Shown here: in pieces, positions 40,808 to 50,183 of the stretch
How positions within the stretch are numbered: the first letter of the stretch is position 1
Layout: each line of letters begins with the position of its first letter
Translations under genes and position numbers: made by a program
Origin: Kutzneria sp. CA-103260
GTDB taxonomy: Bacteria > Actinomycetota > Actinomycetes > Mycobacteriales > Pseudonocardiaceae
Assembly (NCBI RefSeq): GCF_018263855.1
Contig: NZ_CP073318.1
Span: 6,758,001-6,822,000 of the forward strand
Direction: 5' to 3'
Length of the DNA: 64,000 nucleotides
The notes under the pieces: generated by a model
Database searches by the model: none
Seen by the model: the letters and a program-made list of their open reading frames with translations, nothing else
Told to the model about the DNA's origin: nothing

Positions 40808-41738
40808 CCTGGCCGCGCTGCCCAAGGCGCACCTGCACGTCCACCTGGAGAGCACGATCCGGCCGTCGACACTGGCCGAGCTGGGCTTCGCCTCGGACAC
40901 CACGGAGTTCGACGGCTTCCGGTCGTTCGCCGACCACAACTCGCTGGTCCGGCAGTGTCTGACCCGGCCGGAGCACTTCACCCGGATCGCCGCCGAGTTC
41001 TGCGAAGACCAGGCGGCGCAAGGGGTTCGCTACGGCGAGGTGACGTTCACGGCCGCCGCGCACGGGGAGCGGCTCGGCGATCCGGACATGCCGCTGGCGG
41101 CGGTCCTCGACGGTCTGGCCCCGGAATTCACCGTGATCCTGGACCACTCCCGGCGGCGCTCGCCGGAGCGGTTCGCGAAGACGCTTGAGCTGGCCCGCAA
41201 TCACGACCGGGTGGTGGCGATCGGCATGGCCGGCGAGGAACGGCACTCCATGCAGCCGTTCGCCGAACTGCTCGACGCCGCAAGGGATGCCGGCGTCCGG
41301 CTGGTGCACCACGCCGGCGAGGACGCGGGTCCGGACAGCATCGCCGAGGCCCTGGACCTCGGCCACGCCGCCCGGATCGGCCACGGCATCCGCTGCCTGG
41401 AGTCACCCGATCTGGTGGCGCGACTGCTGGACCAGGGGGTGCCGCTAGAGGTGTGCCCGTCCTCGAACGTCGGCCTGGGGCTGGTGCCGTCCTGGCCGGA
41501 GCACCCGCTGCCGAGGCTGGTCGAGGCCGGGCTGCGGGTCACGGTGAACACCGACGTGCCGGCTTCGGTGGGTACGGACCTGGTCACCGAGTACGAGCGG
41601 ATCCGAAAGGTCTTCGGTTACGACGACGCGGCGCTGGCCTGCCTGGCCCGAGCCGGCGTGGACGCCTCGTTCGCCCCCGACGCAGTGAAGGCGGCGTTGC
41701 ATGCGGGGATCGGCAACTGGCTCGACGGCGGCGAATAG
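40800..41738 (+). CDS. adenosine deaminase-family hydrolase
   Basis: 312 aa metal-dependent TIM-barrel deaminase. Zinc and catalytic residues: HLHVHLE (His-x-His), VRLVHHAGED (His, Glu), RIGHGI, and the final Asp in VTVNTDVPA. In canonical adenosine deaminases the last motif is NTDDP; here the second Asp is Val, so the base specificity may differ. ATG at 40800 overlaps the transporter end by 8 bp. Adenosine, adenine or a modified purine nucleoside are possible substrates. Confidence 0.83.
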   Translation: MRDLAALPKAHLHVHLESTIRPSTLAELGFASDTTEFDGFRSFADHNSLVRQCLTRPEHFTRIAAEFCEDQAAQGVRYGEVTFTAAAHGERLGDPDMPLAAVLDGLAPEFTVILDHSRRRSPERFAKTLELARNHDRVVAIGMAGEERHSMQPFAELLDAARDAGVRLVHHAGEDAGPDSIAEALDLGHAARIGHGIRCLESPDLVARLLDQGVPLEVCPSSNVGLGLVPSWPEHPLPRLVEAGLRVTVNTDVPASVGTDLVTEYERIRKVFGYDDAALACLARAGVDASFAPDAVKAALHAGIGNWLDGGE

Positions 41739-41751
41739 ACTCACAGGTCTG

Positions 41752-43392
41752 ATGAGCGCCACACTCGTAGCCAAGGACCTCGCCGCCGGGCACGGCGACC
41801 GCGTGCTGTTCTCCGGCCTGGACCTGGTCGTCGCCCCTGGCGACGTGATCGGGCTGGTCGGCGTGAACGGCGCCGGCAAGTCCACCCTGCTGCAGACGCT
41901 GGCCGGACTGATCCCCGCCGAGCAGGGGTCGATCCGGCTGAACCCGCCGACGGCCACCGTCGGCCACCTGCCGCAGGAGCCCGAGCGCCGCGCCGGCGAG
42001 ACCGTCCGGGCGTTCCTGGGCCGCCGCACCGGCGTCACGCAGGCGCAGCTGGACATGGACGTGGCCACCGAGGCGCTCACTGCCGAAAAACCGGGCGCTG
42101 ACGACGCGTACGCCACGGCGCTGGACCGCTGGCTGTCGCTGGGAGGCGCGGACCTGGACGAGCGGATCGACGAGGTGATCGCCGATCTGGGCCTGACCAT
42201 CGGCCTCGACCAGGCGATGACCTCGCTGTCCGGCGGCCAGGCGGCCCGCACCAGCATGGCGTCGCTGCTGCTCAGCCGGTACGACATCTTCCTGCTCGAC
42301 GAGCCGACCAACGACCTGGACCTGGACGGCCTGGACCGGCTGGAGCGCTTCGTCGCCGGCCTGCGCGCCGGCACGGTGCTGGTCAGCCACGACCGCGAGT
42401 TCCTGGCCCGGACAGTGACCCGGGTAGTTGAGCTGGACCTGGCCCAGCAGCAGGTCAACACCTACGGCGGCGGCTACGAGTCGTACCTGGAGGAGCGGGC
42501 CACCGCGCGCCGGCACGCCCGCGAGGAGTACGAGGAGTACGCCGACACAAAGTCCTCGCTGGAGGAGCGGGCCCGGATGCAGCGGGCCTGGGCCGACAAG
42601 GGCGTGCGCAACGCCCGGCGCAAGCAGCCGGACAACGACAAGATCGGCAAGCGCTTGCGGGTCGAGTCCAGCGAGAAGCAGGCGGCCAAGGCCCGGCAGA
42701 CCGACAAGATGCTGGAACGGCTGGAGGTCGTCGAGGAGCCCCGCAAGGAGTGGGAGCTACGGATGGAGATCGCCGCCGCGCCCCGTTCCGGCAGCGTGGT
42801 GGCCACACTGCGCGGTGCGGTTGTCCGCCGTGGCGGCTTCACCCTCGGGCCGGTGGATCTTCAGGTCGACTGGGCCGACAAGGTGGCCATCACCGGGGCC
42901 AACGGCGCCGGCAAGTCCACCTTGCTCGCGGCCCTGCTCGAACGGATCCCTCTCGACGAGGGCAACGCCAGCCTGGGCCACGGCGTGGTCGTCGGCGAGG
43001 TCGACCAGGCCCGGCAGCTGTTCTTCGGCGACGCCACGCTGCTGGAGTCGTTCGGCGCGGCCGTGCCCGAGATGGCCCACGCCGAGGTCCGCACCCTGTT
43101 GGCCAAGTTCGGCCTCGGCGCCGCCCACGTGCTGCGGCCGGCCGTCACCCTCTCCCCCGGCGAGCGGACCAGGGCCGCTCTGGCGCTGCTCCAGGCCCGC
43201 GGGGTGAACCTGCTGGTGCTGGACGAGCCGACCAACCACCTCGACCTGGCCGCCATCGAACAGCTGGAGTCCGCGCTGGCCAACTACCCCGGCACGCTGC
43301 TGCTGGTCACCCACGACCGCCGGATGCTGGACGCCGTGCACACCACCCGCCGCCTCGAAGTGGTCGACGGCAAGGTGTTCGACCGGCGCTGA
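41752..43392 (+). CDS. ABC-F family ATPase
   Basis: 546 aa with two ATP-binding cassettes and no membrane domain: Walker A GVNGAGKST and GANGAGKST, signatures LSGGQ and LSPGE, Walker B LLDEPTNDLD and VLDEPTNHLD. The inter-domain linker (YLEERATARRHAREEYEEYA) is the charged P-site tRNA-interaction motif of ABC-F proteins. These act on ribosomes and some give resistance to ribosome-targeting antibiotics; which subfamily this is cannot be decided here. The start at 41752 excludes an extension overlapping the deaminase gene. Confidence 0.92.
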   Translation: MSATLVAKDLAAGHGDRVLFSGLDLVVAPGDVIGLVGVNGAGKSTLLQTLAGLIPAEQGSIRLNPPTATVGHLPQEPERRAGETVRAFLGRRTGVTQAQLDMDVATEALTAEKPGADDAYATALDRWLSLGGADLDERIDEVIADLGLTIGLDQAMTSLSGGQAARTSMASLLLSRYDIFLLDEPTNDLDLDGLDRLERFVAGLRAGTVLVSHDREFLARTVTRVVELDLAQQQVNTYGGGYESYLEERATARRHAREEYEEYADTKSSLEERARMQRAWADKGVRNARRKQPDNDKIGKRLRVESSEKQAAKARQTDKMLERLEVVEEPRKEWELRMEIAAAPRSGSVVATLRGAVVRRGGFTLGPVDLQVDWADKVAITGANGAGKSTLLAALLERIPLDEGNASLGHGVVVGEVDQARQLFFGDATLLESFGAAVPEMAHAEVRTLLAKFGLGAAHVLRPAVTLSPGERTRAALALLQARGVNLLVLDEPTNHLDLAAIEQLESALANYPGTLLLVTHDRRMLDAVHTTRRLEVVDGKVFDRR

Positions 43393-43420
43393 CCCGCTGG
43401 TGTCGCGGGGCAGCGGGTTT
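43392..43420 (+). terminator. short hairpin after ABC-F gene
   Basis: ACCCGCTG (43392-43399) and CAGCGGGT (43411-43418) are perfect inverse copies, followed by TT. It overlaps the last base of the ABC-F stop and separates it from the convergent TPR gene. Confidence 0.5.
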
Positions 43421-44922
43421 CACTTGCCGAGCTTGGCCCGTAGCCGCTCCGCCTCGGGACCGCCGAACTGCTCCTGGATCTCCAGCGCAGCGGTCAGCTG
43501 GGTCCGCCGCTCCGCGTCGTCACCGCGTCGGGAAGCCAGGTCCGCCAACGCTTCCTGGGTATGGGCGACGTAGTTCAGGTGGCCGCCGTCGACCAGCACC
43601 TTCAGGGCCGCCGTCAGCTCCACGTGGGCCTCATCGAGGCGATTCTGTCGCATGTGGACAATGCCCAGGCCGGTGCGGGCGCGGGCGGTCATCCGGGCAT
43701 CGTGCTTGCGACACAGCTCGATCGCCTGCCGCAGCGTGGTTTCCGCCTCGTCATAGCGTTTCTGGGCGAGCTGGGCCAGGCCGACGAACATCGTCACGAA
43801 GGCGATGCCACGGCTGTCATCGTCCTTGGCGAACTCGGTCAGCGCCTGCTCGTAGGCGGCAATCGCGCCAGCCGGATCGCCCGTGGCATCGCGGAAGCGG
43901 CCGATGAGCTCCCACACCGAGGCCAACAGGCGGACATCGCCCGACTCCTGGGCCAGCGGCAGTGACTCGTCCAACTGACGGCGAGCGCGGTCAACCTGGC
44001 CCAGGTCCAGTAAAGCCCGGGACATGAAGCTGCGCAGCCGGGCCTCCGCGCGACGGTTGCCGACCTCGTTGGCCGCCCGCGCGCCGACCTCGCTCGACTC
44101 GATCCAGTCCGCCCGGTACCGCTTGCTCAGGTACAGGGCGGTCAGGCTCTCCGCCAGCTGCCAGGCCTCGTCATGCCAGCCGGAGTCGTGGGCGGCACGG
44201 ACCGTGGCGAGCACGTTGGTGCGCTCGGCGTCGAGCCAGACGTAGGGATCGACACCGTCCCAGGGATCGTCCAGCGGCTCCGGCGCCGGGGTGAAGCGCA
44301 GCCGGTCCGGGCCCAGGATCTTCTGGTCAGCCAGGGCGGCACGGTGCAGGTAGTACTGGATCGACCGCAACACAACGCCTTCGCGGTCGGTGGCGGACTC
44401 CCCCGCCAGCGCCTGCTCGTGAGCGTGCCGCAACACGAGGCTGTGGAAACGAAACCGACCGTTGTTCTGCTCGACCAACAGGTTGACGGCGACCAGCCGG
44501 TCCAGCGAGCCATGCACTCCGGTGGCCTCCTCGGCCAGCCGCTCGCCGAAGTCGACCACCGGCAGCATGCTCAGCCGCCGGTAGAGCTGGGCGTTGGCCT
44601 CGGAAAGGTCCTGGTACACCACGGAGAACAGGCCCGACGCCGACTCGATGCCGCGGGCCTTGACGTCGGCGACGAGCTTGCCGACCCGCAGCGACCGCCG
44701 CTCGACCAACCGGGTGGCGGCGGTGCGCAGGGCGATCGGCAGCCCCTCGCACAGGGCGACCAGCTCGGCGGTCTCCGCCGGCTCGGCGTCCAGGCGCGCC
44801 GGGCCGCAGATGCTGGCGAGCAGTTCCCGGCCGTGCTCGGCGTTGAGCGGCTCCACCACCATCACTTCGGCCCCGAGCCGGCCGACCAGTTCCGCCAATC
44901 GGTCGTTGCTGGTGACGAGCAC
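43420..44922 (-). pseudogene. NB-ARC/TPR regulator (AfsR/SARP-like), 5'-truncated remnant
   Basis: 500 codons. It begins abruptly at VLVTSNDRLAEL, a strand in the middle of NB-ARC ATPase domains, preceded by an in-frame TAG only 9 bp upstream. The following winged-helix part (VALCEGLPIALRTAATRL) and about five TPRs (LAQKRYDEAETTLRQAIELC, RQNRLDEAHVELTAAL) are intact. The Walker A/B region and any SARP DNA-binding domain are absent upstream, where about 90 bp of unrelated DNA leads to the transporter gene. It is either a decayed AfsR-like regulator or a repurposed TPR protein. Confidence 0.6.
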
Positions 44923-45029
44923 CCGCTCGGGCTAGCCGGCGTAGGCCCATGACCAGGCATGTTCGGCGTCCGACCGGCGCTGCCAGGGATCTGGAGAGGA
45001 GAAAGGGCCGCAGGCCGGTACGACAGCGG

Positions 45030-45938
45030 TCAGGACTTGGGCAGGCCGGGCGGGTTGATCTCGGACTTCGGCACGGCCTCGTTGGCCAGGCCCCAGCGGT
45101 CCAGGACCTTGCGGTAGCTGCCGTCGGAGATCACCTGGTTGAGGGCGTCGGCCAGGGCCCGCACGAGACCGTTGCCCTTCTTCGTGGTGGCGGCGATCTC
45201 GCCCTGGAGGGTGGGGCCGGCACCGGACACGGTGCCGATGATCTCGGTCTGCCCGGAGGCCTTGGCATGGTAGGCGGCGGTGGGGTTGGGCCCCAGGTAG
45301 GCGTCGATCCGGCCGGACTGGAGAGCCAGGTAGTAGTCGGTGGAGTTCTGGAAGTACTTGACGTCAACGGGTTTGAGGCCCTTGGCGACGTTCTGGGCGT
45401 TCCAGTCCAGCAGCAGCTTCTCCTGGTTGGTGCCAGAGGCCACCGCGATGGTCCTGCCGGCGACGTCGGCGGGGCCGTTCACCTTCCAGTTTCCGCCCTT
45501 GCGGGCCTCGAAGGAGACGTTGTCCAGCCGGTAGGTGGCGAAGTCGTACTTCTCCTTGCGTTCCTCGGTCACGGTGATGTTGGTGAAGCCGGCGTCGTAC
45601 TTGCCGGAATCCAGGCCCACGAACACGTTCTCCCACGACGCGACGTTGACGTGCGGCTTGAGGCCGAGCACGTCGGACACCAGGGCGGCGAGGTCCTCCT
45701 CGACGCCGATGGGGGTCTTGTTGTCGGTGTCGTAGAAGGTCAGCGGCGGCACGGTGCCGACGCTGGTGATCACCTCCAGGGTGCCGCGGTCGCGGATGGC
45801 CTGGGGGACTTCGGCAGCGATCCGGTCGACCTTCGAATCCGTGATCCGCGGCTGCTGCTGGCTCTGCTCCCCCGCCGCGGCGCCGCAGGCGGTCAGTGTC
45901 GCCGCCGCCAGGAGCACTGCCAAAACCTTGCTGTACAC
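45030..45938 (-). CDS. amino-acid ABC transporter, substrate-binding lipoprotein
   Basis: 302 aa. The lipobox LTAC at residues 15-18 anchors the protein outside the membrane. The SBP family 3 domain follows (GTLEVITSVGTVPPLTFYD, VGVEEDLAALVSDVLG-like segment, GRTIAVASGTNQEKLL). Predicted ligand is a polar or acidic amino acid. GGAGG precedes the GTG at 7-nt spacing. Third gene of the permease-ATPase-SBP operon. Confidence 0.9.
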   Translation of the reverse strand: MYSKVLAVLLAAATLTACGAAAGEQSQQQPRITDSKVDRIAAEVPQAIRDRGTLEVITSVGTVPPLTFYDTDNKTPIGVEEDLAALVSDVLGLKPHVNVASWENVFVGLDSGKYDAGFTNITVTEERKEKYDFATYRLDNVSFEARKGGNWKVNGPADVAGRTIAVASGTNQEKLLLDWNAQNVAKGLKPVDVKYFQNSTDYYLALQSGRIDAYLGPNPTAAYHAKASGQTEIIGTVSGAGPTLQGEIAATTKKGNGLVRALADALNQVISDGSYRKVLDRWGLANEAVPKSEINPPGLPKS

Positions 45939-45949
45939 CGCTTTTCCTC

Positions 45950-46702
45950 CTACAGGACCTTGGAAAGGAAGGATCTGGTCCGCTCGTGGGTGGGGTTGTC
46001 CAGCACCTGCGCGGGCGGCCCCTGCTCGACCACCTGGCCGTCGTCGATGAACACGACGGTGTCGGCGACCTCCCGGGCGAAGCCGATCTCGTGCGTCACG
46101 ACGATCATCGTGGTGCCGCTACGTGCCAAGTCCCGCAACACATCCAGCACTTCGCCGACCAGCTCCGGGTCCAGCGCGGAGGTCGGCTCATCGAACAGCA
46201 CCACCTTGGGGTCCAGGGCCAGGGCCCGGGCGATCGCCACCCGCTGCTGCTGGCCGCCGGACAGCTGCCGCGGATAGGCGTCGGCCCTGTCGGCCAGGCC
46301 AACCCGGTCGAGCAGCTGCAAAGCCTTGGCTCGGGCCCGATCCCGGGTGAGCCGGCCGGTGGCGATCGGGGCCTCGGCGATGTTGTCGACCACGGTCAGG
46401 TGCGGGAACAAGTTGAAGTTCTGGAACACGAAACCGATGGCGCTGCGCTGCTTGAGCACGTCGCGTTCCTTGAGCTCGTACAGCTTGTCGCCACGGCGGC
46501 GGTAGCCGATCAGCTCGCCGTCCACCCGGATCTGCCCGCGGTCGACCTTCTCCAGGTGGTTGACGCTGCGCAGCAGGGTGGACTTGCCGGAGCCGGACGG
46601 CCCGAGCACCACGGCCACCTCGCCGGCGGCCACTCGCAGGCTGACGCCCCTGAGCACCGGGTGCGGCCCGAAACTCTTGTGCACGTCCCGAATCTCGATC
46701 AC
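45950..46702 (-). CDS. amino-acid ABC transporter, ATP-binding protein
   Basis: 250 aa. Walker A GPSGSGKST, Q-loop FQNFNLFPHLTV, signature LSGGQQQR, Walker B VVLFDEPTSALD and switch His in VVTHE match GlnQ/GltL-type ATPases. The GTG at 46702 overlaps the permease stop (GTGA); the longer frame to 47605 is antisense-like to the permease. It energises polar amino-acid uptake with the adjacent permease and lipoprotein. Confidence 0.92.
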   Translation of the reverse strand: MIEIRDVHKSFGPHPVLRGVSLRVAAGEVAVVLGPSGSGKSTLLRSVNHLEKVDRGQIRVDGELIGYRRRGDKLYELKERDVLKQRSAIGFVFQNFNLFPHLTVVDNIAEAPIATGRLTRDRARAKALQLLDRVGLADRADAYPRQLSGGQQQRVAIARALALDPKVVLFDEPTSALDPELVGEVLDVLRDLARSGTTMIVVTHEIGFAREVADTVVFIDDGQVVEQGPPAQVLDNPTHERTRSFLSKVL

Positions 46703-47577
46703 CGGGCCCCCTTGGCGAAGTGCCGTTCCACGTAGTGCTGCACCAGTGAGAGCACGGAGGTCAGCAGCACGTACCAGACGGTGGCGACCATCAGCAGGGC
46801 CACCACCCGGGCGTTGCGGCCGTAGATCACCTGCACCTGGTAGAAGAGCTCGTTGATCGCCACCACCGAGACGATCGAGGTGCCCTTGAGCAGGGAGATC
46901 ACCTCGTTGGCGGCGTTGGGCAGGATCGACCGCATGGCCTGTGGCAGCACGATCCGCCGGAACTGCCGGCCGCGCGGGATGCCCAGCGCGGCGGCGGCCT
47001 GGAGCTGCCCGCCGTCCACGGCCAGCACGCCGGACCGGATGATCTCGGCCGAGTAGGCGGCCTGGTGCAGCGTCAGGCCGATCACCGCCGCGCCCAACGG
47101 GGAGAACAGGTCCTGGGTGGGAACGGTGAACAACACCGGCCCGAACGGGATGCCGAAGCCCAGCTTCGGGTAGAGGTAGGAGACGTTGAACCAGAAGATG
47201 ATCTGCACGATCAGCGGGATGGAGCGGAACGCCCACACGTAGCCCCAGGCCACGGTGCGCAGGAACCGGCTGTGCGACAAGCGCATCAGCGCCAGCACGA
47301 CACCGACGGCGAAGCCGAGCACGGTGGCGTAGGCGGTGAGTTGGAGGGTCACGCCGAGGGCGGTGACGATGGCGCCGCTGGCGAAGAACGCGGCGAAGGT
47401 CGGCCAGTCCCAACCGGGATTGGTGGCCAGGCCGTGCGCGAACTGCGCGAGCAGCACGAGCACGACGGCGATGCCCACCCACCGCCAGGGGTAGCGGGCG
47501 GGCACCACACGCAGGTCGGCGGTGTCGTCGGGCGCCGACGCGGTGGGGCGCGGTACAGACAGGGTCACGCGACCCAT
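46699..47577 (-). CDS. amino-acid ABC transporter, permease
   Basis: 292 aa with about five to six membrane helices and the EAA loop AAALGIPRGRQFRRIVLPQA, where the ATPase docks. SIPLIVQIIFWFN is typical of HisMQ/GltJK permeases. One permease only, so it presumably forms a homodimer. ATG at 47577; a GTG three codons later is possible. First transporter gene; 49 bp downstream of the AMP-ligase on the same strand. Confidence 0.9.
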   Translation of the reverse strand: MGRVTLSVPRPTASAPDDTADLRVVPARYPWRWVGIAVVLVLLAQFAHGLATNPGWDWPTFAAFFASGAIVTALGVTLQLTAYATVLGFAVGVVLALMRLSHSRFLRTVAWGYVWAFRSIPLIVQIIFWFNVSYLYPKLGFGIPFGPVLFTVPTQDLFSPLGAAVIGLTLHQAAYSAEIIRSGVLAVDGGQLQAAAALGIPRGRQFRRIVLPQAMRSILPNAANEVISLLKGTSIVSVVAINELFYQVQVIYGRNARVVALLMVATVWYVLLTSVLSLVQHYVERHFAKGAR

Positions 47578-47626
47578 CCGAACAGCGCGCCCCGTGACGC
47601 GTCAACGAATCCTATGGAGTGGGAAG

Positions 47627-49315
47627 CTACTGACCGCGAAGTGCGGGGAAGTCGTCCTCACGGTGTTCACCATGTGGACGCTCACGCTCCGCGTGCTTGT
47701 CCTGCTCGTTGCCGCGCAGCTCGACCCGGCGGATCTTGCCGGAGATCGTCTTGGGCAGCTCTGCGAACTCCAGCCGGCGGATCCGCTTGTACGGCGCGAG
47801 ATGCTCGCGGGAGTGCGCGAAGATCGCCGCCGCGGTGGCCGCATCGGCGGCCCAACCTGCGGCAAGCACGATGTACGCCTTGGGGACGGCCAGCCGCACC
47901 GGGTCCGGCGACGGCACCACCGCGGCCTCGGCGACGGCGTCGTGCTCCAGCAGAACGGACTCCAGCTCGAACGGCGAGATCCGGTAGTCCGAGGCCTTGA
48001 ACACGTCGTCCGCGCGGCCGACGTAGGTCAGATACCCGTCCACATCGCGGGAACCGACGTCCCCGGTGTGGTAGTAGCCGCCCCGCATGGCTTCGGCGTT
48101 GCGCTCGTCGTCGCCGTGGTATCCGACCATCAGCCCCAGCGGACGCTTCGCCAGGTCGACGCAGATCTCGCCCTCGTCGCCGAGTTCGCCGGAGGCCGGG
48201 TCGACCAGCACGATCTCGTAGCCCGGCACCGGCCGGCCCATCGCGCCCGGCTTGATCGGCTGCGCCGGCGTGTTGGCCACCATCACGGTCGTCTCGGTCT
48301 GGCCGAAGCCGTCCCGAACCGTGACGCCCCAGGCCTTGCGCACCTGGTCGATCACCTCGGGGTTGAGCGGCTCACCGGCCCCGACCACCTTGCGCGGCGG
48401 GGTCTTCAGCGCGGTCAGATCGGCCTGGATGAGCATCCGCCAGACCGTGGGCGGCGCGCAGAAGCTCGTCACCCCGCAGCGGTCCATCTCCGCCATCAGC
48501 CGGGCGGCGTCGAACCGGGTGTAGTTGTAGATGAACACCGTCGCCTCGGCGTTCCACGGCGCGAACACGTTGCTCCACGCGTGTTTGGCCCAGCCCGGCG
48601 AGGAGATGTTCAGGTGCACGTCACCGGGCTCCAGCCCGATCCAGTACATTGTGGACAGATGCCCGACCGGATAGGACGCGTGCGTGTGCTCGACCAGCTT
48701 CGGCTTGGCGGTGGTGCCAGAAGTGAAGTACAGCAGCAACGTGTCGTCGGCGCGGGTGACGCCGTCGGGCGTGAAAACGTCGTCAGCATCCTGGGAATCG
48801 GCGTAGTCCAGCCAGCCCTCGGCCGGCGCGCCGACGGCGATCCGGGTGTAGTCGCCAGGCACGTCCGCGTAGCTGCCGGGCAGGCCGGTGACGACGTGCT
48901 TGGCCTGGCCGCGCTCGACCCGATCCCGCAGGTCGGTGGCCCCGAGCAGGGTGCTGGCCGGGATCAGGACGGCGCCGAGCTTCATCGCCGCCAGGATCGT
49001 CTCCCACAGCTCGACCTGGTTGCCCAGCATCAGGATGATCCGGTCGCCGCGGCGCACCCCGTGCCCGCGCAGCCAGTTCGCGACCTGGTTGGACCGCCGG
49101 GACATCTCCGCGAACGAGACCCGCCGCTCGCTGCCGTCCTGCTCGACGATCCACAACGCCGGACGCTCGTTGCCGGCGGCGATGGTGTCGAACCAGTCCA
49201 GGGCCCAGTTGAAGTCACCGAGCTCTGGCCAGCGGAAACGCTCCCGGGCGGCGGCGTAGTCTTCTCGATGGGCGAGCAGCAGGTCGCGGGCCGCCCGAAA
49301 CGCGGTATCGGTCAC
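47627..49315 (-). CDS. AMP-forming acyl/aryl-CoA synthetase
   Basis: 562 aa ANL ligase. LLLYFTSGTTAKPKLVEHTH is the P-loop-like A3, DGFGQTETTVMV the A5, and YHTGDVGSRDVDGYLTYVGRADDVFKASDYRIS-like A7/A8 region is followed by the catalytic Lys in PKTISGKIRRVELR. It resembles medium-chain/benzoate-type ligases. GTG start with no clear RBS. It is divergent, by 55 bp, from a LuxR-type regulator that probably controls it. The C-terminal 25 residues are charged and probably dispensable. Confidence 0.88.
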   Translation of the reverse strand: MTDTAFRAARDLLLAHREDYAAARERFRWPELGDFNWALDWFDTIAAGNERPALWIVEQDGSERRVSFAEMSRRSNQVANWLRGHGVRRGDRIILMLGNQVELWETILAAMKLGAVLIPASTLLGATDLRDRVERGQAKHVVTGLPGSYADVPGDYTRIAVGAPAEGWLDYADSQDADDVFTPDGVTRADDTLLLYFTSGTTAKPKLVEHTHASYPVGHLSTMYWIGLEPGDVHLNISSPGWAKHAWSNVFAPWNAEATVFIYNYTRFDAARLMAEMDRCGVTSFCAPPTVWRMLIQADLTALKTPPRKVVGAGEPLNPEVIDQVRKAWGVTVRDGFGQTETTVMVANTPAQPIKPGAMGRPVPGYEIVLVDPASGELGDEGEICVDLAKRPLGLMVGYHGDDERNAEAMRGGYYHTGDVGSRDVDGYLTYVGRADDVFKASDYRISPFELESVLLEHDAVAEAAVVPSPDPVRLAVPKAYIVLAAGWAADAATAAAIFAHSREHLAPYKRIRRLEFAELPKTISGKIRRVELRGNEQDKHAERERPHGEHREDDFPALRGQ

Positions 49316-49370
49316 GCAGGCGATGGTGGTGCCGGACAGCGCAGTCCGCTACCCCCGGAAAGGGGGACCG

Positions 49371-50174
49371 ATGCAGGAAGACGTGAACGAGGTCCGGCGG
49401 GCCCTCGCCACCATGCGGCACGCCACCGGCCTGCCGGTCGCCTTCGGCGGCCTGGCCCAGTCGACCGGGGTGAAGCTGTCGGAGCTGGTCGGGACCAGCA
49501 CCAACGCGCTGTCCGGGCTGATCGTCGTGCGCGGCAACGGGCTCGGCGGCAAGGCACTGGACCTGGCCAAACCGGTCGCGGTCACCGACTACTCGCAGGC
49601 CGCCGGCATCAGCCACCAGTACGACCTGCCGGTGACGGCCGAGGGGCTGCGGTCCATCGTGGCCGTGCCGGTGGTGGTCAACCGGGTGGTGCGGGCCGTG
49701 CTCTACGGGGCGCTGCGGCAGGCGCTGCCGCTGGGTGACCGGGTGCTCACCGCCGCGCGGGACGCGGCCCGGGACCTGGAGCAGGGGCTGGCGGTGCGGG
49801 ACGCGCAGCGCAGCCGCATCGAGGACGTGAAGGTCCCTCGGGGCTGGGAGGAAGTGCGGGCCGCGCACGCCGAGCTGCGGCAGCTGGCGGCCGAGGTCAC
49901 CGACGACGCGCTGCGGCAGCGGGTGCACGACGTCTGCGCCCGGCTCGCGTCCTCCTGGGCCCCGTCCGACGAGACTGTGCCGTCGCTGTCGGCCCGGGAG
50001 CTGGATGTGCTGTCCGGCATCGCTCTGGGGCAGACCAACGCCGAGGTGGCCCGCGGGCTCGGGGTGCGGCCGGAGACCGTGAAGGCGTACCTGCGCAGCG
50101 CCATGCGCAAGCTGGACGTGCACTCGCGCCTGGCCGCGGTGGTCGCCGCCCGGCGGTTCGGCCTGCTGCCCTAG
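49371..50174 (+). CDS. GAF-like/LuxR-type transcriptional regulator
   Basis: 267 aa. Residues about 20-145 look like a GAF-type sensory domain (LVGTSTNALSGLIVVRGNGLGG, IVAVPVVVNRVVRAVLYGAL), and the C-terminus has a LuxR HTH (LSARELDVLSGIALGQTNAEV, GVRPETVKAYLRSAMRKL). GGGGGACC precedes the ATG. The adjacent divergent AMP-ligase is the likely target and an acyl-CoA or free acid the likely signal, by analogy with similar actinomycete pairs. Nine bp separate its stop from pxpA. Confidence 0.83.
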   Translation: MQEDVNEVRRALATMRHATGLPVAFGGLAQSTGVKLSELVGTSTNALSGLIVVRGNGLGGKALDLAKPVAVTDYSQAAGISHQYDLPVTAEGLRSIVAVPVVVNRVVRAVLYGALRQALPLGDRVLTAARDAARDLEQGLAVRDAQRSRIEDVKVPRGWEEVRAAHAELRQLAAEVTDDALRQRVHDVCARLASSWAPSDETVPSLSARELDVLSGIALGQTNAEVARGLGVRPETVKAYLRSAMRKLDVHSRLAAVVAARRFGLLP

Positions 50175-50183
50175 GTTGGGGCC

